The notes below the pieces were generated by a model. The model was not told the origin of the DNA. It made no database searches and saw only the letters and a program-made list of their open reading frames with translations. A stretch of 64,000 bases of DNA from Pseudonocardia sp. MH-G8. Lineage in GTDB: Bacteria; Actinomycetota; Actinomycetes; Mycobacteriales; Pseudonocardiaceae. Every line of letters begins with the position of its first letter. The stretch's first letter is position 1. Made by a program: the position numbers and the translations under genes. Positions 1 through 7,924 of the stretch are shown here, piece after piece. Location of the stretch: NCBI RefSeq assembly GCF_002262885.1, contig NZ_NKYF01000013.1, forward strand, positions 124,001 through 188,000. The letters run 5' to 3'.

Positions 1-124
1 ACCCGACCGCCTCGGCGAGCGGCCGCAGCGACATCCCGGCCATCCCGTGCTGCAGCACGTAGGCGTAGGCGAGCTCCAGCAGCTCCTCCCGGCGCACGGA
101 AGGGGGTTGCGGATCGGCAGGCAT
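1..124 (-). CDS. TetR-family transcriptional regulator, N-terminal fragment (runs off window)
   Basis: Only the first 41 codons lie in the window. They read as an N-terminal tail followed by the first helices of a TetR DNA-binding domain, with REELLELAYAYV then GMAGMSLRPLAEAVG in the helix-turn-helix position. The ATG at 124 follows a TAGACA box by 8 nt and has no Shine-Dalgarno, which suggests a leaderless mRNA. The gene is divergent from the GNAT gene at 173 and a perfect inverted repeat lies between them, so it probably represses itself and that neighbour. The ligand-binding part is outside the window and no ligand can be proposed. Confidence 0.75.
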   Translation of the reverse strand, partial: MPADPQPPSVRREELLELAYAYVLQHGMAGMSLRPLAEAVG

Positions 125-135
125 GCGGACAGTGT

Positions 136-159
136 CTACTGAAACAGTCGTTTCAGTAG
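136..159. promoter_or_regulatory. Perfect inverted repeat, probable TetR operator
   Basis: Arms CTACTGAAAC and GTTTCAGTAG are exact reverse complements around a 4-nt centre (AGTC). The site lies between the divergent tetR and GNAT starts and overlaps the tetR -10 box (133-138, minus strand). It ends 13 bp before the GNAT start codon. Size, symmetry and place are as expected for autorepression and co-repression by the adjacent TetR protein; binding itself is inferred. Confidence 0.8.
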
Positions 160-172
160 AAGGGGGCCCACG

Positions 173-661
173 ATGGGCGACGTGCGGATCCGGCAGCTCG
201 GCGAACCGGGCGACCTCGGTTGGGTGGTACTCGCGCACGGCGAGCTCTACGCCGCGGAGTTCGGCTGGGACGCCTCGTTCGAGGGCCACGTCGCGCGGAT
301 CGTGGCCGACTTCGCCACGGACCACGACCCGGCGCGCGAGCGGGCCTGGATCGCCGAGCTCGACGGCAGGCGTGTGGGCTGCGTGTTCTGCGTGACGGGC
401 GGGGAGCCCGGCACGGCGAAGCTCCGCATCCTGCTCGTGCACCCGGACGCCCGCGGCCACGGCGTGGGCAGCCGCCTGGTCGACACCTGCGTCGCGTTCG
501 CGCAGGAGCGCGGCTACGCCCGCATGCGGCTGTGGACGACCGACGTGCTCGCCGCCGCTCGCCGCATCTACCTCGCCGCGGGCTTCCGGCTCGTGGCCCA
601 GGAGCCGCACCACAGCTTCGGCGCAGAGCTCCTGGGCCAGGATTACGAGCTCGAACTGTGA
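173..661 (+). CDS. GNAT-family N-acetyltransferase
   Basis: A 162-residue single-domain GNAT protein. The acetyl-CoA pyrophosphate loop is visible as HPDARGHGVGSRLVD (around residues 87-101), preceded by a hydrophobic beta-4 strand (AKLRILLV). It is followed by the conserved IYLAAGFRLV segment typical of beta-6/beta-7. The substrate cannot be read from the sequence. An AAGGGGG motif lies about 6 nt before the ATG. The gene is divergent from tetR across a palindromic operator and is probably induced when the TetR ligand is present, so a role in modifying or resisting that ligand is possible (inference). Confidence 0.85.
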   Translation: MGDVRIRQLGEPGDLGWVVLAHGELYAAEFGWDASFEGHVARIVADFATDHDPARERAWIAELDGRRVGCVFCVTGGEPGTAKLRILLVHPDARGHGVGSRLVDTCVAFAQERGYARMRLWTTDVLAAARRIYLAAGFRLVAQEPHHSFGAELLGQDYELEL

Positions 662-668
662 GGAGCGG

Positions 669-821
669 CTACGCCGCCGCCTCCCACAGCCACTTCTCGG
701 TCATCGGTTGCGCGCAGTCCGGGCAGGGGACCTCGCAGCCTGCCGTCGCCGTGACTGGCAGCTCGGCCTCGACGCCGCACCCGGTGCAACCCCACCAGCC
801 GGTCGTGATCGTCGTGTCCAT
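669..821 (-). CDS. Small zinc-ribbon protein (50 aa)
   Basis: A 50-codon ORF reading ATG to TAG on the minus strand. It has two Cys knuckles, CTGC at residues 12-15 and CEVPCPDC at about 29-36, then TEKWLWEAAA at the C-terminus. The spacing fits a one-zinc ribbon like those of small rubredoxin-like or zinc-ribbon proteins. The preceding Shine-Dalgarno is weak. It ends 8 bp from the GNAT stop, convergently. The function is unknown; it is called from Cys conservation alone. Confidence 0.6.
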   Translation of the reverse strand: MDTTITTGWWGCTGCGVEAELPVTATAGCEVPCPDCAQPMTEKWLWEAAA

Positions 822-871
822 GTCGGAGATGCTAAATCACACCTCTGTCATTCTCGGGACACGCGCCGGAC

Positions 872-1651
872 TCAGACCTCCTCGACCAGGTCGGCGATCG
901 AGGCCACCACCCGGTTGGGCCGGTACGGGAAGCGCTCGACCTCCTCGGCCTGGGTGATCCCGGTGAGCACGAGCACGGTGCGCATCCCGGCCTCGAGACC
1001 GGCGATGATGTCGGTGTCCATCCGGTCGCCGATCATCACGGTGGTCTCGGAATGGGCCTCCAGCCGGTTCAGGGCGGCCCGCATCATCAGCGAGTTCGGC
1101 TTGCCGATGAAGTAGGGGTCCACCCCGGTGGCCCGGCTGATCAGTGCGGCCACCGCGCCGGTGGCGGGCAGCACGCCGTCGCGCGAGGGGCCCGTCGGGT
1201 CCGGGTTCGTGGCGACCCACCGCGCGCCGTTGCGGATGAGCCGGACCGCCGTGGTCACCGCCTCGAAGCTGTACGTGCGCGTCTCCCCGAGCACGACGTA
1301 GTCGGGCGCGTTGTCGGTGAGCACGTAGCCGATCTCGTGCAACGCGGTGGTGAGCCCGGCCTCCCCCACGACGTACGCGCTGCCCTGCGGGCGCTGGTCG
1401 TCCAGGAAGGTGGCGGTGGCCAGCGCCGAGGTCCAGATCGACTCGACCGGCAGATCGATGCCGCTGGTCCGCAGGCGGAACTGGAGATCCCGCGGGGTGA
1501 AGATCGAGTTGTTCGTGAGGACCAGGAACGGTCTGCCGGTCTCGCGCAGCCGCGCGATGAACACGTCCGCACCGGGGATCAACCGCCCTTCGTGGACGAG
1601 CACGCCGTCCATGTCGGTCATCCAGCACTCGATCGGCTTCGGGTCGGCCAC
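872..1651 (-). CDS. HAD-IIA family hydrolase (NagD-like phosphatase)
   Basis: A haloacid dehalogenase phosphatase of subclass IIA. Motif I is DMDGVLV with the nucleophile Asp near residue 13, motif II is LTNNS, the motif III lysine is in FIGKPN, and motif IV is IGDRMDTDI. The substrate is probably a small phosphorylated metabolite such as a sugar or glycerol phosphate (family knowledge). The GTG at 1651 is preferred over the upstream ATG at 1693 because a TAGGCT box (1660-1665) lies 8 nt before it and it places motif I near the N-terminus. It is divergent from the membrane protein at 1729. Confidence 0.88.
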   Translation of the reverse strand: MADPKPIECWMTDMDGVLVHEGRLIPGADVFIARLRETGRPFLVLTNNSIFTPRDLQFRLRTSGIDLPVESIWTSALATATFLDDQRPQGSAYVVGEAGLTTALHEIGYVLTDNAPDYVVLGETRTYSFEAVTTAVRLIRNGARWVATNPDPTGPSRDGVLPATGAVAALISRATGVDPYFIGKPNSLMMRAALNRLEAHSETTVMIGDRMDTDIIAGLEAGMRTVLVLTGITQAEEVERFPYRPNRVVASIADLVEEV

Positions 1652-1728
1652 GACCGGGGAGCCTAGCTTGGGGGAACGCCGGCCCGCTGACATGCGTTGA
1701 CCCGGGTGAGTCGTAGGGAGTGGTTCGA

Positions 1729-2505
1729 GTGACGGGCACGGTCGTGACCATCGTGGTCCTCGCCCTCATCGTGGTGGGCGCCGTCTGGCTGGTGCGCCAG
1801 CGCACGGCGGAGCGGGCGCGGGAGCTGGAGGACGCGAAGTCCGAGGCCCGCCGCTGGGTGGAGCGCCTCGGCGGCCAGGTGCTCAACCTGGTGGGCACCG
1901 ACGATGCCTCCAAGCAGGCGATCGCCGACGCCGCGGAGCGCTACAACGCCGCCGGTTCGCAGATGGAACAGGCGGCCAGCGTGGCCCAGGCGCGGCAGGT
2001 CACCGAGACCGCCCACGAAGGTCTCTACTACGTGCGCGCCGCCCGCACCGCCATGGGCATCGACCCCGGGCCCGAGCTCCCGGCGCTGCCCGGCCAGCAG
2101 CGCGCGGGCGCCGTCAGCGAGGAACGTGACGTCGAGGTGGAGGGCCACGCCTACAGCGCCTCGCCGAAGCCCTCGCAGCGCAACTCGCACTACTACCCCG
2201 GCGGCACGGTGGCCGGGCGCCCGGTGCCACAGGGCTGGTACTCCGAGCCCTGGTGGCGGCCCGCGCTCGTCGCAGGGGCCTGGGGCATCGGCTCGGCCCT
2301 GCTGTTCAGCACGATGTTCTCCGGCATGGCGGGCGTGGCCTACGCCGACGGGTTCTCCGACGGCGCCGGCTACGACGACACCGGCGTGGGCGGCGACGAC
2401 GCGCAGGGCGACGTCGGCGCCGACATGGGGGACGGCATGGGCGACGGCGGGTTCGACGGCGGCGGCTTCGACGGGGGTTTCGACGGCGGGTTCGGCGACT
2501 TCTGA
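1729..2505 (+). CDS. DUF1542-like membrane protein with Asp/Gly-rich tail
   Basis: About 258 residues. An N-terminal transmembrane helix (TVVTIVVLALIVVGAVWLV) is followed by a charged helical region rich in Ala, Glu and Gln (residues about 25-105) and a polar stretch with a YYPGG motif. A second hydrophobic segment (GAWGIGSALLFSTMFSGMAG) leads to a tail of repeated GGFDGG and GDD motifs. Actinobacterial proteins with this layout carry the DUF1542 label; the function is unknown. AGGGAG lies 9 nt before GTG 1729, so that start is preferred to GTG 1720. It converges with the AlkZ-like gene. Confidence 0.7.
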   Translation: MTGTVVTIVVLALIVVGAVWLVRQRTAERARELEDAKSEARRWVERLGGQVLNLVGTDDASKQAIADAAERYNAAGSQMEQAASVAQARQVTETAHEGLYYVRAARTAMGIDPGPELPALPGQQRAGAVSEERDVEVEGHAYSASPKPSQRNSHYYPGGTVAGRPVPQGWYSEPWWRPALVAGAWGIGSALLFSTMFSGMAGVAYADGFSDGAGYDDTGVGGDDAQGDVGADMGDGMGDGGFDGGGFDGGFDGGFGDF

Positions 2506-2519
2506 CCACGGCCTGGTCA
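2503..2519. terminator. Short hairpin between convergent genes
   Basis: TGACCA (including the stop codon of the upstream gene) pairs with TGGTCA across a 5-nt loop, 24 bp before the end of the convergent minus-strand gene. It could act as a weak bidirectional terminator. There is no U-tract. Confidence 0.3.
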
Positions 2520-2542
2520 GGCGGCGCCGCTCGGCACACCGG

Positions 2543-3628
2543 TCAAGCGGGCGCCTCGAAGCGCACCGCCCGCTCCGCATCGGGCCACAGCGCGTCCAGC
2601 ATCCGCTCGCCCTCGGCCACCACCTCGGCCGCGGCCGCATCGGAGAGCGGCGCCAGCGGGCGGACGACCAGCCCGTCCGGTCCGGAGGTCCACATGCCGG
2701 CCGCCATCCCGTCCACCAGCAGCGGGCGCACCGGCTTGAACAGTACCCGGGAACGGTGCTCGGCGGCGAGGATCCGGGTGCGGTCGTCGTGGCCCAGCAG
2801 CGCGTTGTCGAACTCGCCGAGGAAGCGCGGCGGTGCGGGGGTGTCGAGATCGGGCAACGGCCCGTCCGGCACGTCGTAGAGCGTGCGGCCGCGTTCGTCG
2901 GTGAAGCGGCGCAGGTCGAGCCGGTCCACCACCTCGCGGATCCCGCCGAGACCGGTGAACGTCCGCACATCGGCCGTGCCGGCCGGGCCGAACGCGCGCA
3001 GGTAGCGCAGCACCAACCGGTCGGGGGAGGCGTCGGTGGCGATCGGGCGGCCCAGCGTCGCGCCCACCTCGGCCAGCCGCGCCCGACCGGTGCGCCCCCA
3101 GACCCCGCGGGGCGGCACCTGCAGCAGCGGCGCCCCGTAGACGACGGCGGCACCGAGGTGCACGGGCTCGCGCCCCGGCCACCGGACCGCCAGCTCACGG
3201 CCCAGCTCGGTGGCCATCATCGGCCGCTCGCGCAGCCGCTCCAGCCCCGCCGCGACGACGTCGGCGAGATCCAGCCCGGCAAGCCCACGCCCGTACTCAC
3301 TGGCCCGGAACACCCGCTCGTGCAGCGGCTTGACGAGCGGCGGGAGCGCGAGCGCGTCGTCCGGCGTCACGAGGTGCATGGTGGCGCGCAGCGACGGCAT
3401 CCGGACCAGCGAGAGCTCCGCCACACGGCGGCCGAGGTCGTGCGGGTCGAACCCGGCCACGCGCGACCACAGGCCCGGGTACGGCGCGTCCGGCACCTGC
3501 GCCTGCACGGCCACCAGGTGCGCCACCGCGTCGGGCACGCCGACCTCGGCACGCCGGAGCAACAGCTGGCGTTCGAGCAGCGCGCGGTTCAGCGCGCGCT
3601 GCCCGAGCAGCGGGAGACCGGACGTCAC
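2543..3628 (-). CDS. Winged-helix DNA-binding protein, AlkZ/YcaQ-like
   Basis: 361 residues matching the crosslink-repair glycosylase-like winged-helix family (formerly DUF1006). Visible features are ALNRALLERQLLLRR at the N-terminus, VAVQAQVPDAPYPGLWSR, LVRMPSLRATMHLV and the late RILAAEHRSRVLFKPVRPLLVDG region. The QxQ element of AlkZ-type enzymes (here VQAQV) is present. Members either excise damaged bases or have unknown DNA-binding roles. The GTG start at 3628 overlaps the stop of the epoxide hydrolase gene (GTGA), so the two are translationally coupled. Confidence 0.8.
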   Translation of the reverse strand: MTSGLPLLGQRALNRALLERQLLLRRAEVGVPDAVAHLVAVQAQVPDAPYPGLWSRVAGFDPHDLGRRVAELSLVRMPSLRATMHLVTPDDALALPPLVKPLHERVFRASEYGRGLAGLDLADVVAAGLERLRERPMMATELGRELAVRWPGREPVHLGAAVVYGAPLLQVPPRGVWGRTGRARLAEVGATLGRPIATDASPDRLVLRYLRAFGPAGTADVRTFTGLGGIREVVDRLDLRRFTDERGRTLYDVPDGPLPDLDTPAPPRFLGEFDNALLGHDDRTRILAAEHRSRVLFKPVRPLLVDGMAAGMWTSGPDGLVVRPLAPLSDAAAAEVVAEGERMLDALWPDAERAVRFEAPA

Positions 3629-4782
3629 CGCAGGTCCGCGAAGAACGCGCGGACGTCGTCGACCAGCAGGTCCGGCACCTCCATCGCCGGGAAGTGGCCC
3701 CCGACCGCGTGCTCGGTCCAGCGCGTGACGTTGCCGTGGTCGATCGCCGACCGGATCGAGAAGTCGGCGGCGTACACCACCACCCCGGTCGGCACCACCG
3801 GACCGTCCCACACCTGTGGCGCGTCCTCCCCGAGCGACCACGCGTGCGGCCCGTTCATGCTCTCGTAGACGAACTGCGCGGACGCCGCGCCCGCACCGTT
3901 GAGCCAGGTGGCCGTGACCGTCGTCAGCAGCTGGTCACGGTCGACCGCGTCCTCGGGGAGCCCCTTCGCCGGATCGGTCCAGGCCTGGAACTTCTCGACG
4001 ATCCACGCCAGCTGCGCCACCGGCGAGTCGTGCAGCGCGACGCCGATCGTCGAGGGCTGGTTGGCCTGCAGCGTGAGGTAGCCCGAACCGTGGGCGTCGA
4101 ACTCGGCTGCGCGCTGCAGACGCTGCTTCTCCACGTCGGTGAGTGTCGCCTCGTCCGGGGCGGGGCCGAAGTTCGTCGGACCGTTCATGTGGATCCCGAC
4201 GACCGCGCCCGGCGCCGCACCGGCGAGCATCCCGGCGACGCCGGCGCCGATGTCGCCGCCCTGGGTGCCGTAGCGCTCGTAGCCCAGCCGGCGCATCAGC
4301 TCGGCGTAGGCGCCGACGGTGCGCGGGAGGCCCCACCCGGTGGTCGTCACGGGCGGGGAGAAGCCGAACCCGGGCAGGCTCGGCACCACGAGGTGGAACG
4401 CCTGGCGCGGGTTGCCGCCGTGCGCCCGCGGATCGGTGAGCGGGCCGATGATCTTCTCGAACTCGACGACCGAGCTCGGCCAGCCGTGGCTGACCAGCAG
4501 CGGCAGCGCGTCCGGCTCGGGTGAGCGGACGTGCAGGAAGTGGATCAGTTGGCCGTCGATCTCCGTCGTGAACTGCGGGAACTCGTTGAGCCGCCGCTCC
4601 TGGGAGCGCCAGTCGAACCCGTCGCGCCAGTACTCGGCGAGCTCACGCAGGTAACCGACCGGGGTGCCCCGCTCCCAGCCGACGCCGGGCAGCTCGCGGG
4701 GCCAGCGGGTGCGGGCCAGCCGGTCGCGGAGGTCGTCGAGCGCGGTCCGGGGGACGTCGATGCGGAACGGGGTGATCTCCAT
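3625..4782 (-). CDS. Epoxide hydrolase (alpha/beta-hydrolase with EHN domain)
   Basis: 385 residues. The N-terminal EHN domain (residues 1-110) contains the typical WP-rich segments (ARTRWPRELP, GFDWRSQERRLN). The oxyanion motif HGWP (SHGWPSS) and the nucleophile elbow GGDIGAG with Asp mark a microsomal-type epoxide hydrolase. A late AVGGHFPAME supplies the catalytic His. It would open epoxides to diols; the substrate is unknown. The ATG at 4782 has a TACCGT box 7 nt upstream, hence probably leaderless. It is divergent from a WYL regulator 62 bp away, which likely controls it, and coupled downstream to the AlkZ-like gene. Confidence 0.9.
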   Translation of the reverse strand: MEITPFRIDVPRTALDDLRDRLARTRWPRELPGVGWERGTPVGYLRELAEYWRDGFDWRSQERRLNEFPQFTTEIDGQLIHFLHVRSPEPDALPLLVSHGWPSSVVEFEKIIGPLTDPRAHGGNPRQAFHLVVPSLPGFGFSPPVTTTGWGLPRTVGAYAELMRRLGYERYGTQGGDIGAGVAGMLAGAAPGAVVGIHMNGPTNFGPAPDEATLTDVEKQRLQRAAEFDAHGSGYLTLQANQPSTIGVALHDSPVAQLAWIVEKFQAWTDPAKGLPEDAVDRDQLLTTVTATWLNGAGAASAQFVYESMNGPHAWSLGEDAPQVWDGPVVPTGVVVYAADFSIRSAIDHGNVTRWTEHAVGGHFPAMEVPDLLVDDVRAFFADLR

Positions 4783-4844
4783 ACCAGGAACGGTAGGAGG
4801 CAATGCGGAAGAGTTCGTTCCTCGTTTCCTGTCAGAATCGACCG
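4783..4844. promoter_or_regulatory. Divergent promoter region of epoxide hydrolase and WYL regulator
   Basis: The minus-strand -10 box TACCGT (4790-4795) is 7 nt from ATG 4782. The plus-strand -10-like CAGAAT (4833-4838) is 6 nt from ATG 4845. The stretch TTCCTGTCAGAATCGACCG resembles the matching position of the second WYL locus near 25.3 kb and may hold the regulator site. Confidence 0.55.
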
Positions 4845-5840
4845 ATGTTGCCGACCTCGGCCCGGCTGCTCCGCCTCCTCTCCCTGTTGCAGGCCCATCG
4901 CGACTGGACCGGACCCGAGCTCGCGCGGCGGCTCGAGGTGAGCACGCGCACGATCCGCAACGACGTCGAGCGGCTCCGCGAGCTCGGCTACCCCGTCGAC
5001 GCCACGACCGGGCGCACCGGCGGCTACCGGCTCGGCGCCGGCGCCGCGCTGCCCCCGCTGCTGCTCGACGACGACGAGGCCGTCGCGGTGGCCGTGGGTC
5101 TGCGGTCGGCCGCGAGCGGCACGGTCGGCGGGATCGAGGAGACCTCGGTGCGCGCGCTCGCGAAGCTGGAGCAGGTGCTGCCGTCGCGGTTGCGACACCG
5201 AGTGAGGACGCTGGCGCAGGCCGTGGTGCCGGTGCCGGGCGCCGGGCCCACCGTGGCGGCCGAGGTGCTCACCGCGATCGCGACCGCCATCCGCGACCAC
5301 CAGCGGCTGCGCTTCGACTACGCGGACCACGGCGGCGCCGTCACCCGCCGCGACACCGAACCGCACCGGCTCGTGCACACCGGCAGGCGGTGGTACCTGG
5401 TCGCCTGGGACCTCGACCGCGACGACTGGCGCACCTTCCGCGTGGACCGCACGATCCCGCGCATCCCGACCGGGCCGCGGTTCGTGCCGCGCGAGCCTCC
5501 GGATCCCGACATCGCCGGGTACGTCACCCGCGGTGCGGGAGCGGCGATGTGGCAGCACCGGGCGCGGGTGCGGCTGCACGCACCCGCCGCGGCGGTCGCC
5601 GGGCGCATCACCCCGGCGATGGGCACCCTCACGCCGCTCGACGACGCGCACTGCGAGTTCCGGACGGGCGCCGACACGCTCCCGGTGCTCGCGGTCTACC
5701 TCGGCTTCCTCGACGTCGACTTCGACGTGCTCGACCCGCCCGAGCTCGTCGCGCACCTCCGTGCGCTGGGTGAGCGGTACCTGCGCGCGGCGGCTCCTAC
5801 TCCGGTCGGGTGGACAGGGCCGTCGCCACCGCCGCCTTGA
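4845..5840 (+). CDS. YafY/PafBC-type WYL-domain transcriptional regulator
   Basis: 331 residues. The N-terminal winged HTH has LARRLEVSTRTIRNDVERLRELGYPV. It is followed by the usual GGYRLGAGAALPPLLLDDDEA linker and a central WYL domain with PHRLVHTGRRWYLVAWDLD. A WCX-type C-terminus follows. ATG 4845 is chosen because a CAGAAT box precedes it by 6 nt; the in-frame ATG at 4803 has a Shine-Dalgarno only 2 nt away. WYL domains sense small ligands or single-stranded nucleic acid (family knowledge). The last 44 bp overlap the end of the convergent crotonase gene. Confidence 0.88.
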   Translation: MLPTSARLLRLLSLLQAHRDWTGPELARRLEVSTRTIRNDVERLRELGYPVDATTGRTGGYRLGAGAALPPLLLDDDEAVAVAVGLRSAASGTVGGIEETSVRALAKLEQVLPSRLRHRVRTLAQAVVPVPGAGPTVAAEVLTAIATAIRDHQRLRFDYADHGGAVTRRDTEPHRLVHTGRRWYLVAWDLDRDDWRTFRVDRTIPRIPTGPRFVPREPPDPDIAGYVTRGAGAAMWQHRARVRLHAPAAAVAGRITPAMGTLTPLDDAHCEFRTGADTLPVLAVYLGFLDVDFDVLDPPELVAHLRALGERYLRAAAPTPVGWTGPSPPPP

Positions 5841-6465
5841 CGTGCCTGTTCAGCACGGCCTTGGTGCGCTGCAGCGCCGCCGGCGGCTGCGCCGCCCATT
5901 GCCGGGCCAGGTCGCGGGCCGCCTGCAGGGCGGTGCCGTGGGGCACGGCGCGGTGCAGCAGCCCGCACTCGACGGCCTGCGCGGCCGCGAGCGTCTCCCC
6001 GTTCATCACGAGGAACTTCGCGCGGTTGACGCCCACGATCGCCGGCCACACCGCGGCGGTGTCGTCGCGGGCGGTGGGGCCGTCGCCGGCGCCGATGCGG
6101 GCCGAGGCCGCCACGTACGCGACGTCGGCGAGCGTCGCGAGCACCGCGCCCACCCCGAACGCGTCTCCGTTGACGGCCGCGATGAGCGGCTGGTCCAGAT
6201 CGAGCAAGGTGTCGACGACGGCACCGATGCCCGGGGTGGCAACGCCGCTCTCCGTGCCCAGGCAGAACGACCGGCCCGCCCCGGTGAGCACAACGACCCG
6301 CACCGAGTCGTCGGCGCGGGCGAGCGCGAACACCTGCGCGAGCTCGGAGTGCAGGTCGTCGTCGACGGCGTTGCCGTGTTCGGGACGGTCCAGGGTCAGC
6401 GTCAGGATCCCGTCCTCGCGGTGGGTCCGGATGCGGGTGCAGTCATCGACGCTCGACAGGTGCAC
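5797..6465 (-). CDS. Enoyl-CoA hydratase/isomerase (crotonase) family protein
   Basis: 222 residues with a crotonase core: TLTLDRPEHGNAVDDDL at the N-terminus, LTGAGRSFCLG, and AAVNGDAFGVGAVLATLADVAYV forming the oxyanion-hole region. The usual GGG of that region is replaced by GVG, and a canonical catalytic Glu pair is not evident, so activity may be altered. GTG 6465 is selected from a GAGAGGAG Shine-Dalgarno 10 nt upstream. It starts 8 nt after the nei stop and is the last gene of the AI-2E/rpiB/nei operon. Confidence 0.75.
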   Translation of the reverse strand: MHLSSVDDCTRIRTHREDGILTLTLDRPEHGNAVDDDLHSELAQVFALARADDSVRVVVLTGAGRSFCLGTESGVATPGIGAVVDTLLDLDQPLIAAVNGDAFGVGAVLATLADVAYVAASARIGAGDGPTARDDTAAVWPAIVGVNRAKFLVMNGETLAAAQAVECGLLHRAVPHGTALQAARDLARQWAAQPPAALQRTKAVLNRHVKAAVATALSTRPE

Positions 6466-6472
6466 GGCCCGC

Positions 6473-7375
6473 TCACTCCTCTCGGTCGGCGCGCGACCCG
6501 GGCACGGGTGCGCGGGCCCGCCGGCCGCGCTTGCGCCCGGACTGGCAGGTGGGGCACCAGAACAGGTTGCGGGCGGCGTGCGCGGCGTGCGCCACCGGTG
6601 TGGCGCAGACCAGGCACGGCTCGCCGGTGCGGCGGTAGACGTAGACGCGCCGGGCGCTCCCGCCGCCCTCCTCCTCGGAACTGGAGCGCTGCGCACCCGC
6701 CGGCGCGTCGTCCGGTGCGCCGACCGGGTCGTGTTCGGGGCGCAGCGTCCGGATCAAGCCGCGGCGGTAGCCGTCGCCGAGCAGGTCCTTCAGGTCGGCC
6801 CACAGCGCGTCCCACTCGATGCGCCGCAGGTCCTGCCCGGGCAGCTGCGGGTCGAGGCGGTGCCGGAAGAGCGCCTCGGCCCGGTAGACGTTGCCGACGC
6901 CCGCGATCACGCTCTGGTCCATCAGCAACGTGGCGAGCGGGGCGCGGGAGCGGGAGATCCGGGCCCACGCGCGGTCCGGGTCGGCGTCGGGCCGCAGCGG
7001 GTCCGCGCCGAGCCGGTCGTGGATGGCCTCGGCCTCGGCGTCGGTGATCAGCTCGCACGCCGTGGCGCCGCGCAGGTCGGCGTAGTGCGTCTCCCCCACC
7101 ATCCGCATCCGCACCTGCCCGCGGGGAGGCTCGACGGGTCGCGGCTCGTCGCCGAACTGCCCGTACAGCCCGAGGTGGACGTGCACGACCAGGTCGGGCC
7201 CGTAGTGGTGGAACAGGTGCTTGCCGCGCGCCTCGCTGCGCTCGAGCACGCGGCCGTCCACGAGCGCCGCACCTGCGGTGAAGCGCCCCTGCGGGCTGGA
7301 CACCGCCACCGGCCGGCCCACGTACCGGCGCCGGTGCAGGTCGGCGAGCCGGTGCAGGGTGTGGCCTTCGGGCAT
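6473..7375 (-). CDS. Fpg/Nei-family DNA glycosylase (endonuclease VIII-like)
   Basis: 300 residues starting MPEGHTLHRLA, in which Pro2 (mature N-terminus) and Glu3 are the catalytic pair of the Fpg/Nei superfamily. The H2TH region shows LATLLMDQSVIAGVGNVYRAEALF. A C-terminal zinc finger has CLVC and CPTC with GRKRGRR following. It removes oxidised bases and cleaves at the resulting abasic site. Leu, not Leu-Pro-Glu, follows as in actinobacterial Nei2 proteins (family knowledge). Its ATG shares one base with the rpiB stop (TGATG), so it is coupled to rpiB. A Ser/Glu/Gly-rich insert lies before the zinc finger. Confidence 0.9.
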   Translation of the reverse strand: MPEGHTLHRLADLHRRRYVGRPVAVSSPQGRFTAGAALVDGRVLERSEARGKHLFHHYGPDLVVHVHLGLYGQFGDEPRPVEPPRGQVRMRMVGETHYADLRGATACELITDAEAEAIHDRLGADPLRPDADPDRAWARISRSRAPLATLLMDQSVIAGVGNVYRAEALFRHRLDPQLPGQDLRRIEWDALWADLKDLLGDGYRRGLIRTLRPEHDPVGAPDDAPAGAQRSSSEEEGGGSARRVYVYRRTGEPCLVCATPVAHAAHAARNLFWCPTCQSGRKRGRRARAPVPGSRADREE

Positions 7376-7875
7376 CAGGTGGTGGTGCTGGGGGCCGGGA
7401 TCTGCTCGGGCGGCAGCGCGGGCGGCACGCCGGTGCGCTCGAACTCGCCGACGGTGTCGATCCGGCGCTGGTGGCGCGGTTCGCCGGAGAACGGGGTGGC
7501 GACGAACGCGGCGACGATCGCGGCAGCCTCCTCCAGCGAGTGCATCCGGGCGCCCACCGCGACGACCTGGGCGTCGTTGTGCTCGCGGCCCAGCGTGGCC
7601 GTCTCGACGCTCCACGCCAACGCGCAGCGGATGCCCGCCACCTTGTTCGCGGCGATCTGCTCCCCGTTGCCCGAACCACCCAGCACGACGCCCAGGCTGC
7701 CGGGGTCGGCGAGGGTGCGGCGCGCGGCCTCGACGCAGAACGGCGGGTAGTCGTCGCTCGCGTCGTAGGCGGCCGGACCGACGTCGACCGCCTCGTGCCC
7801 GAGCGCGGTCAGATGGCCGACCAGGTGGGCCTTGAGCTCGAAGCCTGCGTGGTCGGAGCCGAGGTAGACGCGCAC
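7375..7875 (-). CDS. rpiB: Ribose-5-phosphate isomerase B
   Basis: 166 residues. The N-terminus MRVYLGSDHAGFELK and the phosphate-binding GGSGNGEQIAANK motif are those of RpiB. The residue after GNG is Glu, as in the mycobacterial enzymes where Glu75 replaces the catalytic Cys of the E. coli type (family knowledge). The HNDAQVVAVGAR segment completes the active site. It interconverts ribose-5-P and ribulose-5-P in the pentose phosphate pathway. The Pro-rich tail is unusually long. It sits 49 bp downstream of the AI-2E exporter gene and is coupled to nei. Confidence 0.93.
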   Translation of the reverse strand: MRVYLGSDHAGFELKAHLVGHLTALGHEAVDVGPAAYDASDDYPPFCVEAARRTLADPGSLGVVLGGSGNGEQIAANKVAGIRCALAWSVETATLGREHNDAQVVAVGARMHSLEEAAAIVAAFVATPFSGEPRHQRRIDTVGEFERTGVPPALPPEQIPAPSTTT

Positions 7876-7924
7876 GGTGGGTCATCCTCCCCCATCACCG
7901 GCGGTGCGCAGCGCGGGCCCGGTC

